In this document: positions 52,608-62,153 of the stretch, one piece after another | How the letters are laid out: each line of letters opens with the position of its first letter | Position numbering within the stretch: the first letter of the stretch is position 1 | Assembly (NCBI GenBank): GCA_031363945.1 | Contig: JANLVJ010000073.1 | Coordinates: 11,816 to 75,815, forward strand | Reading direction: 5' to 3' | Length of the DNA: 64,000 bases | DNA from: JANLVJ01 sp031363945 | GTDB taxonomy: Bacteria > Bacteroidota > Bacteroidia > Sphingobacteriales > Sphingobacteriaceae | Translations under genes and position numbers: made by a program | Notes under the pieces: generated by a model | Told to the model about the DNA's origin: nothing | The model's input: only the letters and a program-made list of their open reading frames with translations | Databases searched by the model: none

Positions 52608-52947
52608 CAAAAAGTGCAAGTCTTAAATCTGTTTTAATTTTTCTTCATTCAATAGCTGTTATTCATCACCAAAAAACATCAATGAAGCTTATCTGATACC
52701 AAAAAATCGATAATATAAGAATTCTGTTTAATACTTTACAAATATTCTGCTAACATATAAAAATTAGTTGAAGGCAAGCCCTTTCCTGGTTTCTAACCTG
52801 GTTATTAGTCATAAAAATGCGTTCAAAATTTTCTTAATTTTAAGGGCAGTAATACGTGTGGATGGCCTAATTAAAAGTACTGAAAATAATTTCTTGCCTT
52901 AGCGGGGCATTATATATGAGGACTACTTTTAATGAAAGAAGAATTTA
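52608..52947. other. Intergenic region upstream of the second RND operon
   Basis: 340 bases between the TolC start and the purH stop with no coding potential I would support. The minus-strand AATATTTG at 52739-52746 is one mismatch from the -7 consensus and could drive the efflux operon. No regulator gene and no palindromic operator is evident. Confidence 0.4.
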
Positions 52948-54477
52948 TCAGTGTTTAAAGTGGCGAACACCTGTTAGTACCATTGCAATACCCAGGCGAT
53001 TTGCTGCGTCTATTGAATCCTGGTCTTTTACAGACCCCCCTGGTTCTACAACTGCTGCAATGCCTGCCCCGGCAGCAACCTCAACACAATCAGGAAACGG
53101 GAAAAATGCATCTGAGGCCATTACTGATCCAATAATATCAAAACCAAAAACAGCAGCTTTGTTTATTGCCTGCTTCAAAGCATCAATTCTAGAAGTTTGG
53201 CCGACTCCGCTTGCAAGTAACTGTTTATTTTTAGCCAGAATAATGGCATTTGACTTGGTATGTTTCACAAGTTTTAATGCAAATGCGAGATCTGTAAGCT
53301 GGTCTAAAGTTGGCTGAACTGTGGTGACCGTACGCATCAGCTCTGGACCTTCAATTACCAGGTCCATATCTTGTTCAACGATACCGTTCAGAATACTTTT
53401 GTACTGCTTAACAGGTAAAATTACTTCATGCTGGATAAGCAGGATGCGGTTTTTCTTGGCTTTTAAAATTTGTAGGGCTTCTTCAGAATAAGATGGAGCA
53501 ATCAGCACCTCGAAAAACAAACTATGCACCAATAATGCTGTTTCCGCATCCATTTCCCGATTACAGACAAGTACACCGCCAAAGGCAGAAATCGGATCGG
53601 CAGCAAGGGCAGCGGTCCATGCTTCAACCAGGGTGCCACAACTTGCTATGCCGCATACATTCGTATGTTTAAGTACGGCAAAAGTTGGCTCTGTAAATTC
53701 TGCGATCAATCTGACTGCTGCATCTATATCGACCAGGTTATTGTAGGATAGATCTTTTCCGTTTAATTTAGTGAAGAGGTCTTCCATGCGCCCGTAAAAA
53801 ACCCCTTTTTGGTGCGGGTTTTCACCATAACGTAAGACCTGGCTTTCAGCAATATTCAGGTTCAGAGTATCCTGAGGTGTAGCAAGGGTATTGAAGTAAT
53901 TAAATATTAGAGAATCATAGTGTGAAGTAATTTGAAAGGCCTGGGCTGCAAAATCTCTTCGCTGCTCAAGACTGCTTACACCCTTTTCTTCTTTCAGCAG
54001 TTGTTCTAACTGGGTGTATTGGTTTTTCGAAGAAACGATCAAAACATCGTTATGATTTTTGGCCGCTGCACGAATCAACGAAATACCGCCAATATCAATT
54101 TTTTCAATCAGGGCCTCATGGCTACCACCTGCTGCCATGGTTTCTTCAAAAGGATAAAGATCTACTATGACCAGGTCAATTTCAGGAATATTGAATTGTG
54201 CAAGTTGCTCAAGATCATTAGGGTTATCTCGTCTTGATAAAATACCGCCAAAAACACCAGGATGAAGAGTTTTTACACGGCCGCCAAGAATTGAGGGGTA
54301 TGAAGTAAGTTCTTCAACTGCAGTTACTTCAGCCCCGCATTCGCGAATGAATTTTTCAGTTCCACCGGTGGAATACATTTTTACCCCAAGTTCCGAAAGG
54401 CTTTTTATGATTGGCTCAAGATGATCTTTATAATAAACAGATACTAATGCACTTTTAATAGTCCTACGCTTTTCCAT
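52948..54477 (-). CDS. purH: Bifunctional AICAR transformylase / IMP cyclohydrolase
   Basis: 509 residues from ATG at 54477; the ORF extends to 54519 but these 14 residues do not belong to the family. It performs the last two steps of IMP synthesis. The N-terminal cyclohydrolase domain begins A-L-V-S-V-Y-Y-K with Y-S-T-G-G-T and G-R-V-K-T-L-H-P near 67; the transformylase domain has L-R-Y-G-E-N-P-H-Q near 200, the catalytic K-H-T-N-V-C-G near 255, D-A-F-F-P-F-P-D near 437 and the end G-V-R-H-F. In relatives mreB often lies next to purH; here an RND operon separates them. Confidence 0.96.
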   Translation of the reverse strand: MEKRRTIKSALVSVYYKDHLEPIIKSLSELGVKMYSTGGTEKFIRECGAEVTAVEELTSYPSILGGRVKTLHPGVFGGILSRRDNPNDLEQLAQFNIPEIDLVIVDLYPFEETMAAGGSHEALIEKIDIGGISLIRAAAKNHNDVLIVSSKNQYTQLEQLLKEEKGVSSLEQRRDFAAQAFQITSHYDSLIFNYFNTLATPQDTLNLNIAESQVLRYGENPHQKGVFYGRMEDLFTKLNGKDLSYNNLVDIDAAVRLIAEFTEPTFAVLKHTNVCGIASCGTLVEAWTAALAADPISAFGGVLVCNREMDAETALLVHSLFFEVLIAPSYSEEALQILKAKKNRILLIQHEVILPVKQYKSILNGIVEQDMDLVIEGPELMRTVTTVQPTLDQLTDLAFALKLVKHTKSNAIILAKNKQLLASGVGQTSRIDALKQAINKAAVFGFDIIGSVMASDAFFPFPDCVEVAAGAGIAAVVEPGGSVKDQDSIDAANRLGIAMVLTGVRHFKH

Positions 54478-54495
54478 AAATTGAATTAAAATCTG

Positions 54496-54527
54496 CGAAT
54501 GTATACTATTAACCGACACGTTCCAAA
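54496..54527 (-). promoter_or_regulatory. Candidate purH promoter
   Basis: On the minus strand TTTG (54527-54524), a 20-base spacer and TACATTCG (54503-54496) approach the Bacteroidota consensus with one mismatch in the -7 box. The same TACATTCG octamer stands before panB. Confidence 0.45.
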
Positions 54528-54558
54528 ACTTGTAGAGCTTCTTGACACGTAGGTAGTT

Positions 54559-55272
54559 CTAAAATGAATCTCTACCTCCTATAAAGCGCTTTAATTGATG
54601 CTGGCTAAGAGAAAAGGCTGCAATTTTAGCTCTGAAATAATCATCAATACCTGAAAGTTTTTCTTTTTCAAAGCCCGCAGGAGAAGAGGTTTGCAGGTAT
54701 TGTATATTCATTAGTTCAAGACTTCTGTCTTCCCAGGTAGAATAAGAGCGTCTTCCTGAGGCTGATTCTTCTCCTTTAATTTCATCTTTGGGTTCTATTT
54801 GAGAAAATCGGAGCCTGCATTTCCCATATTTAACCGTGATGTCAACAGCAAAATCTACTTTCATCACATACTCATCCATAAGCCAGGAATAGGTGAACTG
54901 GAAATTACAACGACCGATAATTTTACCATGGTATTGATCATTTACGATCAGATTTTTGTATGCATATGGGAATGAACGCATATACCAGTTTAATGCATTT
55001 TTATAAATTACCTCCTTTCCAAGGGTACTATCCATCGGGCTTATATATTCATAACAAACCAGGCCCTGTCTTAACGGAAGATGTAAATGCCTGTCATTTT
55101 TATTTTTTCTGGTTACCTGATCCCTAAAAATCTGGTGAATATTGCCTGTCTGATCTTGTAAAGAATTCTCCGTTCTATCATTAAAACTGCTATCTGTCTC
55201 AACTGCCTGGCTATGGGCAGAGGAAAAACTAATAGATAAAGCGAGCATCAGGAGGAAAAAGAGTTGTTTCAT
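54559..55272 (-). CDS. Secreted protein, DUF4468-like
   Basis: 237 residues. A clear signal peptide (M-K-Q-L-F-F-L-L-M-L-A ... A-H-S-Q-A) precedes a polar linker and a domain from about 75 to 175 with Y-K-N-A-L-N-W-Y-M-R-S-F, V-N-D-Q-Y-H-G-K-I-I-G-R-C-N and V-D-F-A-V-D-I-T-V-K-Y-G-K-C-R-L-R-F. That order resembles the DUF4468 / TBP-like domain found in periplasmic Bacteroidota proteins, though the match is by eye. The C-terminal 60 residues are helical. Function unknown. It is upstream of purH on the same strand. Confidence 0.6.
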   Translation of the reverse strand: MKQLFFLLMLALSISFSSAHSQAVETDSSFNDRTENSLQDQTGNIHQIFRDQVTRKNKNDRHLHLPLRQGLVCYEYISPMDSTLGKEVIYKNALNWYMRSFPYAYKNLIVNDQYHGKIIGRCNFQFTYSWLMDEYVMKVDFAVDITVKYGKCRLRFSQIEPKDEIKGEESASGRRSYSTWEDRSLELMNIQYLQTSSPAGFEKEKLSGIDDYFRAKIAAFSLSQHQLKRFIGGRDSF

Positions 55273-55356
55273 ACAAGTATCATATATATTAAATATAAAT
55301 ACTAAAAATTAATTATTTTGTCTTTTTTATACTTTCTTTTTTATAGATGTTTTTAA

Positions 55357-56568
55357 CTAAGCGATCTTTACGGTATTTAATTCCTGTCCCGGGCCTCGGC
55401 TCTTCCAATATAAGAGCAGGCAAAAACCAACACCAATAAAAGCAAGACCTGCACCTACATATTCAGGTGAGGTATAACCCAGACCTGCTGCTATTGGCAG
55501 CCCGCCAAGGTAGGCCCCAAGCGCATTACCGAAATTTGAGGTGGCCTGCAAAACAGAGGATGCAAGCATTTCAGCTCCTTTGGCAATTTGCATAATTAGA
55601 ATCTGCATAGGCGCAATGACACTGAACCCTACTGCCCCGGTTAAAAATATCATACCAATGGTAGGTATTTTGTAATGGCTCACAAAAATAAATGCCAGTA
55701 AAACAGCCGTCATACCCAGTAATAAAGTTCCTGTAGTAAGTAGGGGTGAGAACTTATCGGCAAGCCTGCCACCAATAAAATTACCGGTAGCCATGCCCAG
55801 GCCAATGATAACCATAATCACTGTTACCATATTGCCACTAAAACCTGAAATATTTGTCATCAGGGGTGCGATATAGCTGATCCAGGCAAAAAAACCACCG
55901 GTTCCAATAGCTGAAATTCCAATCACCAGCCAAAGCTCTGTTTTTGAAAAAATCTTCAGACTGCTTTTAAAACTGATTCCTCCAGCAGGTTTTAAAATTG
56001 GCATCCATATTTTTATACAAATGATGCTGATCAGGGCAAATAAAGTGACCAGCCCAAATGAAATTCTCCAGCTAACGTTATGTCCGATAAAAGTACCAAG
56101 CGGAACGCCAATGATGTTTGCAACAGTAAGGCCAGCAAACATTACTGCCACTGACCTGGCTTCGCGACCAGGGGCAGCCAAACGGCTAGCGACAACAGCA
56201 CCCATACCAAAAAAGGCACCATGAGGCAGGCCACAAAAAAATCTGGCGGCAAGTAATAGCCCGTAGGTTGGTGCAATTGAAAACAAACCATTGAAAACCA
56301 ACACCATCATCATCAGGCCTGTGAGTACTTTTTTGGGAGGATGTGAGCCAGCAAGACCCACCATTAAAGGTGCACCAATTACAACTCCAAGGGCGTAAAT
56401 AGAAATCAGGTGCCCGGCTTCAGGAATAGAGATGAGTAATGAACGTGAAATATCGGGCAATACGCCCATCATAAGAAACTCAGTCATACCGATGCTAAGG
56501 CCTCCAAGCATGAGTGAAATAAGACTTAATTTTATAAGTGGGCTGCGTTCTTGATTATTCATGGGCAT
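55357..56568 (-). CDS. MFS exporter of the AraJ/YdhP drug:H+ antiporter type
   Basis: 403 residues with twelve predicted membrane helices. The motif-A region between TM2 and TM3 is degenerate (V-G-L-A-G-S-H-P-P-K-K-V-L), while motif C-like G-L-P-H-G-A-F-F-G-M-G-A-V near 112-124 and R-E-A-R-S-V-A-V-M-F-A-G-L-T-V-A-N near 138 are typical of the AraJ/CmlA-like DHA1 family. Such carriers expel sugars, drugs or nucleosides. Start ATG 56568 or 56562. Single gene by spacing; no regulator nearby. Confidence 0.88.
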   Translation of the reverse strand: MPMNNQERSPLIKLSLISLMLGGLSIGMTEFLMMGVLPDISRSLLISIPEAGHLISIYALGVVIGAPLMVGLAGSHPPKKVLTGLMMMVLVFNGLFSIAPTYGLLLAARFFCGLPHGAFFGMGAVVASRLAAPGREARSVAVMFAGLTVANIIGVPLGTFIGHNVSWRISFGLVTLFALISIICIKIWMPILKPAGGISFKSSLKIFSKTELWLVIGISAIGTGGFFAWISYIAPLMTNISGFSGNMVTVIMVIIGLGMATGNFIGGRLADKFSPLLTTGTLLLGMTAVLLAFIFVSHYKIPTIGMIFLTGAVGFSVIAPMQILIMQIAKGAEMLASSVLQATSNFGNALGAYLGGLPIAAGLGYTSPEYVGAGLAFIGVGFCLLLYWKSRGPGQELNTVKIA

Positions 56569-56608
56569 TTTGTTACATCCAATATTTCCGTATTAATGAC
56601 ACCCAGGT

Positions 56609-57376
56609 TTATCTTGAAACATCTGCCCCCTGGGATACATAAAGCCTGTAATGATTCATTATATCTTCCATAAAATCATACTCTGATACTGTTTTTATAA
56701 ACGAATAACCAGGCCTGTAAAATTTCATAAACTGATCTAACGCAATTCCCCTTAGGCCTGTCAATAAGTTAACAAGCTCTTTTGTATAATGTCTGTCAAT
56801 ATAGTCTTCCTGCTCACTTCTTATAAGCATATCCTGAAACCGGCTCTTTGTATTCAGGCTATGAGCACGGTTGAATTTTTGGTGAATACCTAACGGCTCG
56901 AGAATCGAAGCTGTAAGTTTACTACCAACAGATTTCTGCTGGTAATCAAATAATTCCTGATTGATTACCCGGTTTTCTATAGAATCTTTACGGTAGTTTT
57001 TTATGCCTGTAACTGTTACTCCGGGTAGAGAAAACTCTTTTGAAAAAAGAAAAATATCTTCAGTAAAAAACTCAACACCCGAAGGTATGACCAGTGTTTT
57101 TGGCGCATAACCAATAAAGCTGAACCTGATAGTATCTCCCTTATTTGCATGAAGATAATACCTGCCATGTTCATCACTCTGCAAACCGTCACTACTATGG
57201 AGGCGTTCAATACTTACTCCGGGTAAAACGATATGTTCAGTGCCATCAAAAATTTTGCCGCTAACAATAACCTGTGCCCGAATTGAAATCGTATTAAACA
57301 ATAACATACACAGGGCCACCAGTATAATAAAGCAACAAAATCGAGAATGGGACAGACCGGAATTAACTGTTTTCAA
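56609..57376 (-). CDS. Secreted protein with carboxypeptidase-regulatory-like domain
   Basis: 255 residues. TTG at 57376 is the only start giving a full signal peptide (hydrophobic 14-30, ending I-R-A-Q). The first 90 mature residues form a beta-sandwich of the CarboxypepD_reg-like type (V-S-G-K-I-F-D-G-T, L-P-G-V-S-I-E, S-D-E-H-G-R-Y-Y-L, D-T-I-R-F-S-F-I-G-Y), the same plug-like module that begins SusC/TonB receptors. The helical remainder has no known family. It starts 27 bases after purN ends, on the same strand. Confidence 0.8.
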   Translation of the reverse strand: MKTVNSGLSHSRFCCFIILVALCMLLFNTISIRAQVIVSGKIFDGTEHIVLPGVSIERLHSSDGLQSDEHGRYYLHANKGDTIRFSFIGYAPKTLVIPSGVEFFTEDIFLFSKEFSLPGVTVTGIKNYRKDSIENRVINQELFDYQQKSVGSKLTASILEPLGIHQKFNRAHSLNTKSRFQDMLIRSEQEDYIDRHYTKELVNLLTGLRGIALDQFMKFYRPGYSFIKTVSEYDFMEDIMNHYRLYVSQGADVSR

Positions 57377-57403
57377 GATGAATGAGATGAGATGGAAAGG
57401 CTT

Positions 57404-57982
57404 TTAACGCAAATCCATCTTTTTTATTAGGTTTTCAATGATTTTAGGATAGTACTGGTGTTCAAGTTGCTGACACTTGTACATAATCATTTCGAGATCA
57501 TCAGTTTTTTCAATTTTAAATTTTGCCTGATGTATAATTTCACCTTCATCAAAATGCTCATTGATATAATGTATGGTGATGCCTGATTCTATTTCATGAT
57601 TATCAAGTATGGCCTGATGTACTTTTTTACCAAACATGCCTTTACCGCTGTAGGCTGGTAATAACGCAGGATGTATATTTATGATACGGCGAGGATATGC
57701 TTCTAGTAAATACTCAGGAATCAACCAGAGAAACCCAGCCAGTACGATCAGATCTATTTTCAAATTATGAAGCATTTTTAAAATCGTATCACTGTGATAG
57801 AACATTTCTTTGTCAAAAACCTGGCTGGGTATCTCGAAATTATCTGCACGCTGCAAAACATATGCATCGGCATTATTCGTCAGTAACAGTGCAACTTCTG
57901 CTTCTGCATTTTTTTTGAAATGCTCCATTATTTTTTGGGCATTGGAACCAGAGCCGGAAGCAAAAATCGCAATTCTTTTCAA
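57404..57982 (-). CDS. purN: Phosphoribosylglycinamide formyltransferase
   Basis: 192 residues. It formylates GAR with 10-formyl-THF in purine synthesis. The N-terminus A-I-F-A-S-G-S-G-S-N-A-Q (phosphate site) requires TTG at 57982 as start. Further hallmarks are L-A-G-F-L-W-L-I-P near 82, N-I-H-P-A-L-L-P-A-Y near 97 with the catalytic Asn-His pair, and H-Y-I-N-E-H-F-D-E-G near 134 with the catalytic Asp. purH is 3 kb away on the same strand. Confidence 0.96.
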   Translation of the reverse strand: MKRIAIFASGSGSNAQKIMEHFKKNAEAEVALLLTNNADAYVLQRADNFEIPSQVFDKEMFYHSDTILKMLHNLKIDLIVLAGFLWLIPEYLLEAYPRRIINIHPALLPAYSGKGMFGKKVHQAILDNHEIESGITIHYINEHFDEGEIIHQAKFKIEKTDDLEMIMYKCQQLEHQYYPKIIENLIKKMDLR

Positions 57983-58018
57983 AGCAGGGGAAAGTTGATT
58001 TGAGATGAAGGTAAAACA

Positions 58019-59155
58019 TTAAATAAGATTTCCGCGCTTACCCTGCTCAAGTTCTATCGCTTCAAATAAAGCCTTGAAATTACCTTTTCCAAAAGAGCGG
58101 GCTCCTTTACGTTGAATGATTTCAAAGAAGAGGGTCGGCCGGTCTTGAGCTGGCTTTGTGAAAATTTGCAATAAGTATCCCTCTTCATCCCTGTCTACCA
58201 AGATATTTAATGATTTCAGCGTATCTACATCCTCATCAATTGCACCGATACGGTCTCTGACAGTTTCATAATAAGAAGCAGGTACCTGCAAAAATTCTAT
58301 ACCTCTCGCCCTAAGTTTTGTCACCGTTTCAACAATATTGAAAGTGGCAATTGCCAGATGCTGTACTCCCTCACCTCTGTAATATTCCAGATATTCTTCG
58401 ATCTGACTTTTCTTTTTTCCTTCAGCGGGCTCATTTATAGGAAATTTTATACGGTCGTTACCATTTGTCATGACCTTACTCATCAGGGCCGTATATTCTG
58501 TTGAAATATCAGCATCATCAAAAGAAACGAGTTGATGAAAGCCCATCACTGTACCATAAAAATTAACCCAGCGATTCATCTGATGCCAGTTTACATTACC
58601 CACAACATGATCAATGTATTCAAGTCCAGTTGTTTCAGGTTTATAGTCTGATTCCTGCAAAACATATCCGGGTAAAAAGGACCCGTGATAATTCGTTCGC
58701 TCTATGAAAATGTGTACTGTTTCACCATAGGTGTATATACCAGATCTGATTACATAACCGTCAGCATCTTCTTCACGAACAGGATGTAAGTATGCACGGG
58801 CACCACGAGCTGTCGTCTCATTGAAGGCACTTGTAGCATCATCAACCCAGAGTGCAACAACTTTTACTCCATCACCATGCTCAAATACATGACAGGCGAT
58901 ATCCCCCTGGGGCAAAAGGGCAGTCGTGAAAACGAGCCTGATTTTTCCCTGTTGCAATACATAGGAGGCACGGTCACGTAAACCAGTTTCAGGCCCGGCA
59001 TAAGCAAGCGATTGAAAACCGAAAGTAGTTTTATAAAAGTGGGCTGCCTGCTTTGCATTGCCTACATACCACTCTATATAATCAGTTCCATTAATGGGCA
59101 GGAAATCAATGGGAGTTGCTGGCAGACTGGTTTTTTCTTCAAGAAGAGAATCCAT
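58019..59155 (-). CDS. hppD: 4-hydroxyphenylpyruvate dioxygenase
   Basis: 378 residues from ATG at 59155; the ORF runs to 59236 but the extra part overlaps hmgA. This Fe(II) enzyme converts 4-hydroxyphenylpyruvate to homogentisate. The two vicinal-oxygen-chelate halves are present; the iron ligands are His in Y-I-D-H-V-V-G-N, His in G-V-Q-H-L-A-I-A and Glu in L-F-F-E-I-I-Q-R. The final helix F-G-K-G-N-F-K-A-L-F-E-A-I-E is complete. It starts 31 bases after hmgA; with fahA it forms the tyrosine catabolic set. Confidence 0.96.
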   Translation of the reverse strand: MDSLLEEKTSLPATPIDFLPINGTDYIEWYVGNAKQAAHFYKTTFGFQSLAYAGPETGLRDRASYVLQQGKIRLVFTTALLPQGDIACHVFEHGDGVKVVALWVDDATSAFNETTARGARAYLHPVREEDADGYVIRSGIYTYGETVHIFIERTNYHGSFLPGYVLQESDYKPETTGLEYIDHVVGNVNWHQMNRWVNFYGTVMGFHQLVSFDDADISTEYTALMSKVMTNGNDRIKFPINEPAEGKKKSQIEEYLEYYRGEGVQHLAIATFNIVETVTKLRARGIEFLQVPASYYETVRDRIGAIDEDVDTLKSLNILVDRDEEGYLLQIFTKPAQDRPTLFFEIIQRKGARSFGKGNFKALFEAIELEQGKRGNLI

Positions 59156-59186
59156 AATTTTTTTATTCGAATTAATTAAAACTGAA

Positions 59187-60344
59187 TCAGGAAGCCCAGG
59201 AATGAAAATAATCTGGATCTTCGATTGAAACTGCATAGTCAGTTAGCTTTAACGGTCTGAATGTATCGATCATTACTGCAAGTTCTTTTGTTTCTTCTTT
59301 ACCTATACTTTTTTCAACCAGACCGGGATGTGGTCCATGTGGAATTCCGGCTGGGTGTAGGGTAAACTGCCCCTTTTCAACTGATTTGCGGCTCATGAAA
59401 TCTCCATCAACATAATAGAGCAATTCATCAGAATCAACATTACTATGATTATAAGGTGCTGGAATTGATAATGGGTGATAATCAAATTTTCTAGGCACAA
59501 ATGAACAGACCACGAAATTATGGGCCTCAAAAGTTTGATGTACAGGAGGTGGCTGGTGTAATCTTCCGGTAATAGGTTCAAAATCATGAATTGAGAAAAT
59601 CCACGGATAATGAAAACCATCCCAACCAATAAAATCAAAGGGATGGGTACCGTACGTATAGGGATAAATCATCCCTTGTTTTTTAATCAAAACCTTAAAG
59701 TCACCCTGCTGGTCATGAGTCTGAAGATTTTCTGGTTTCCGAAGATCACGTTCACAGTAGGGAGAATGCTCAAGAAGCTGTCCTTCTTTGTTTGTATACC
59801 TGTGAGGAATATGAATGGGGCTGAAAGATTCAACTATCAGTAACCTGTTGATTTCAGTATCAAACTCAAGCTGGTAAATAGTGCCTCTTGGAATAATGAT
59901 ATAATCACCGTATTTAAACTTAAGGCTGCCAAAACCTGTATGTAGATTTCCTATACCTTCATGTACAAATATCAGTTCATCTGCAGAGCTGTTTTTGAAA
60001 AAATACTCTTGCATTGATTCTTGAGGTGCAGCCAGACTGATATGCAGATCATCATTAATAAGAATAGGCTTTCTGCTTTGCAAGTAATCTTTTTCGGGGA
60101 CGATTTTGAAGCCTTTCAGGCTGGTATGTCGCAGATGTTTATCACGTGCTACTGTAGGTTCTACGCTGTAAGCTTCTCCAATTTGTTTTACCAGGGTAGG
60201 AGCATAGCAGTGATAAACTAAAGATGAAGTACTTGAAAAACCTTCAGTAGAAACCAGTTCTTCTGCATATAGATTTCCATCTGGTTTGCGAAATATGGTA
60301 TGTCGTTTTGGCGGTATTTTTCCGAGGGAATGATAAACCGGCAT
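59187..60344 (-). CDS. hmgA: Homogentisate 1,2-dioxygenase
   Basis: 385 residues, the shorter bacterial type. It opens the ring of homogentisate to maleylacetoacetate. Cupin strands are evident: D-E-L-I-F-V-H-E-G-I-G near 122, F-G-D-Y-I-I-I-P-R-G-T near 145, and the iron-site C-terminal part with H-P-F-D-F-I-G-W-D-G near 237, P-P-P-V-H-Q-T-F and P-H-G-P-H-P-G near 340. It precedes hppD in one operon, divergent from fahA. Confidence 0.94.
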   Translation of the reverse strand: MPVYHSLGKIPPKRHTIFRKPDGNLYAEELVSTEGFSSTSSLVYHCYAPTLVKQIGEAYSVEPTVARDKHLRHTSLKGFKIVPEKDYLQSRKPILINDDLHISLAAPQESMQEYFFKNSSADELIFVHEGIGNLHTGFGSLKFKYGDYIIIPRGTIYQLEFDTEINRLLIVESFSPIHIPHRYTNKEGQLLEHSPYCERDLRKPENLQTHDQQGDFKVLIKKQGMIYPYTYGTHPFDFIGWDGFHYPWIFSIHDFEPITGRLHQPPPVHQTFEAHNFVVCSFVPRKFDYHPLSIPAPYNHSNVDSDELLYYVDGDFMSRKSVEKGQFTLHPAGIPHGPHPGLVEKSIGKEETKELAVMIDTFRPLKLTDYAVSIEDPDYFHSWAS

Positions 60345-60363
60345 ATAGATTTAGATTGATTAT

Positions 60364-60371
60364 CAAATGTA
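60364..60371 (-). promoter_or_regulatory. -7 element for hmgA-hppD
   Basis: On the minus strand TACATTTG fits TAnnTTTG exactly, 20 bases before the hmgA ATG, giving a leader of about 15 bases. Confidence 0.55.
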
Positions 60372-60616
60372 CATAAATACAGATCATGCCTGTAAATGAA
60401 GTAAATAGATAGTATAAAAATTAATAAGTCTTGTTTTGCGGAACTTAATTTTGCTTTTTTGGTAACCACCCCGTTGAATGAAAATTGTATCAATTAAAAA
60501 GCAAAATTTAAATTCATTGTCACATTTTTGTATGGTTCTTTTTTATGAAAACTTATCAGGAATTTCTCTCTTCGATACACCAGTTTTATTAATTTAGCTT
60601 GATAAATCACGGTCTC

Positions 60617-61657
60617 ATGAAGCTAGTTTCATACCTGAACGATAATGAAGAGCAACTCGGCATCTTCATTGGCAAATACCTCTACAATCTTCATTCTTTA
60701 CATAAAGGAATACCTCGAACAATGGAGATGTTTTTGGAAACATATGATGAATTTATCGAACGCCTTTTACCAATTGAAGCGGCCTTAAAAAGCGGAAAAC
60801 TTGCAGCAAAAGCGATCGTTTTTTACGAATTGCTAGCTCCTGTGCCTCACCCTCCTTCGTTACGTGACGCTTATGCATTCAGGCAGCATGTACTAACGGC
60901 ACGAAGAAACAGAGGACTGGGCATGATCGAAGAATTTGATCAGTTCCCGGTCTTTTATTTTTCGAACCATCGTGCAATTCAAGGCTCAGGAGATATTAGG
61001 TGTATGCCTGATCATTTAGAGAAATTAGATTTCGAACTTGAAGTGGCAATCGTTATAGGCAAAAAAGGGCGCAATATAAAGGCTGGTGAGGCTGATCAAC
61101 ATATTGCTGGTTTTATGATCATGAATGATCTCAGTGCACGGCGTTTGCAGGCTGATGAAATGAAATTCAATCTGGGGCCAGCAAAAGGTAAAGATTTTTG
61201 TACTATAACCGGTCCTTGGTTAGTTACGCCTGATGAATTATCTCAGTATCAGACAGTACCCCGACCCGGCCATAAAGGTTTAGTTTATGATTTACCGATG
61301 CGATGCTGGGTAAACGGTAAACTCGTGTCCGAGGGTAATCTCAAAGACATGGAATGGACTTTTGCTGAAATTATAGCACGTATTTCTTATGGAGTAGATA
61401 TCTATCCTGGTGATATTATTGGATCAGGTACGGTGGGTACAGGTTGTTTTCTTGAACTGAACGGAACAGGTAGGTTACGAGATGTCAATTACCTGGAACA
61501 ATGGTTGCAAGTTGGTGATCTGGTTGAAATGGAGGTTACCGGACTTGGTCATCTGAGTAATACCATTAGTATGTCAGATTCAAAGGCTAGCCTGCATGAC
61601 AACCTTTTACATATCAATAATTTAGGAAATCACCTGGAAATTAAAGATGGCTTATAG
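60617..61657 (+). CDS. fahA: Fumarylacetoacetate hydrolase
   Basis: 346 residues from the ATG at 60617; the TTG at 60599 is in frame but lacks support. It cleaves fumarylacetoacetate, ending tyrosine breakdown. The FAH fold shows the metal-binding Glu cluster (L-D-F-E-L-E-V-A-I-V-I-G near 142), F-M-I-M-N-D-L-S-A-R-R near 173, K-G-K-D-F or K-D-F-C-T-I-T-G-P-W near 195, and G-S-G-T-V-G-T-G-C-F-L-E near 278. It runs divergently from hmgA-hppD, with the 270-base gap holding promoters for both. Maleylacetoacetate isomerase is not seen. Confidence 0.93.
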   Translation: MKLVSYLNDNEEQLGIFIGKYLYNLHSLHKGIPRTMEMFLETYDEFIERLLPIEAALKSGKLAAKAIVFYELLAPVPHPPSLRDAYAFRQHVLTARRNRGLGMIEEFDQFPVFYFSNHRAIQGSGDIRCMPDHLEKLDFELEVAIVIGKKGRNIKAGEADQHIAGFMIMNDLSARRLQADEMKFNLGPAKGKDFCTITGPWLVTPDELSQYQTVPRPGHKGLVYDLPMRCWVNGKLVSEGNLKDMEWTFAEIIARISYGVDIYPGDIIGSGTVGTGCFLELNGTGRLRDVNYLEQWLQVGDLVEMEVTGLGHLSNTISMSDSKASLHDNLLHINNLGNHLEIKDGL

Positions 61658-62153
61658 CATCAATAAGGAAAATACTTCCTGGAAAAAAACTTCTCTTAAA
61701 TGAAAGAATGAAATCACCCGGTTGATCAAGGTGCTTTAGAAAAAAGCAAGATATAGCCCGGATAATTCATGGTGCCGGGATAATCATACTGCTATTAAAT
61801 CATGCTGGTTCTCAATTAAAATATGAAACTTCCACGTGCTGTAAATAGGGAAAGGAGTCCCTTTAAGCGGTTTTTTTCGAAGCTGACTTCATCAAATGAG
61901 TTAATACCTGCAATAACGTTACTTTTTTCCTTTTTTGGAATTTTACATCTGAAGTGTGGTTACCTGACTTCATGTTATTTTGAGATGACTGACTACTTAC
62001 CTTAAGTACATTCGCACGCTTTGATGATGCTCCTGGTTTTATCAGACTTTCGAGACTTTAAAATTTTCATAGGACTGCTAAAATCAAAGGTCACACAAAC
62101 ATCATCCAGAGGTAATATGCGTTTGGTAATTTCACCAAACTATACCAGAACGT
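61658..62153. other. Intergenic region, no gene supported
   Basis: About 500 bases between fahA and the beta-propeller gene. Short ORFs exist at 61823-62005 and 62021-62245, but the first has no start context or family and the second runs in another frame into the next gene. AGGAA/TTCCT (about 61673-61687) is a weak hairpin without a T tract. I see no consensus promoter, tRNA or repeat. Confidence 0.5.

Noticed and set aside
55357..56568. MFS gene as a member of the arabinose pathway because of its AraJ likeness
   Set aside because: It lies 25 kb from the ara genes among purine genes, and the AraJ label covers many drug exporters.
61673..61690. Hairpin AGGAA/TTCCT after fahA as a terminator
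   Set aside because: Five base pairs only, followed by an A-rich rather than T-rich tract.
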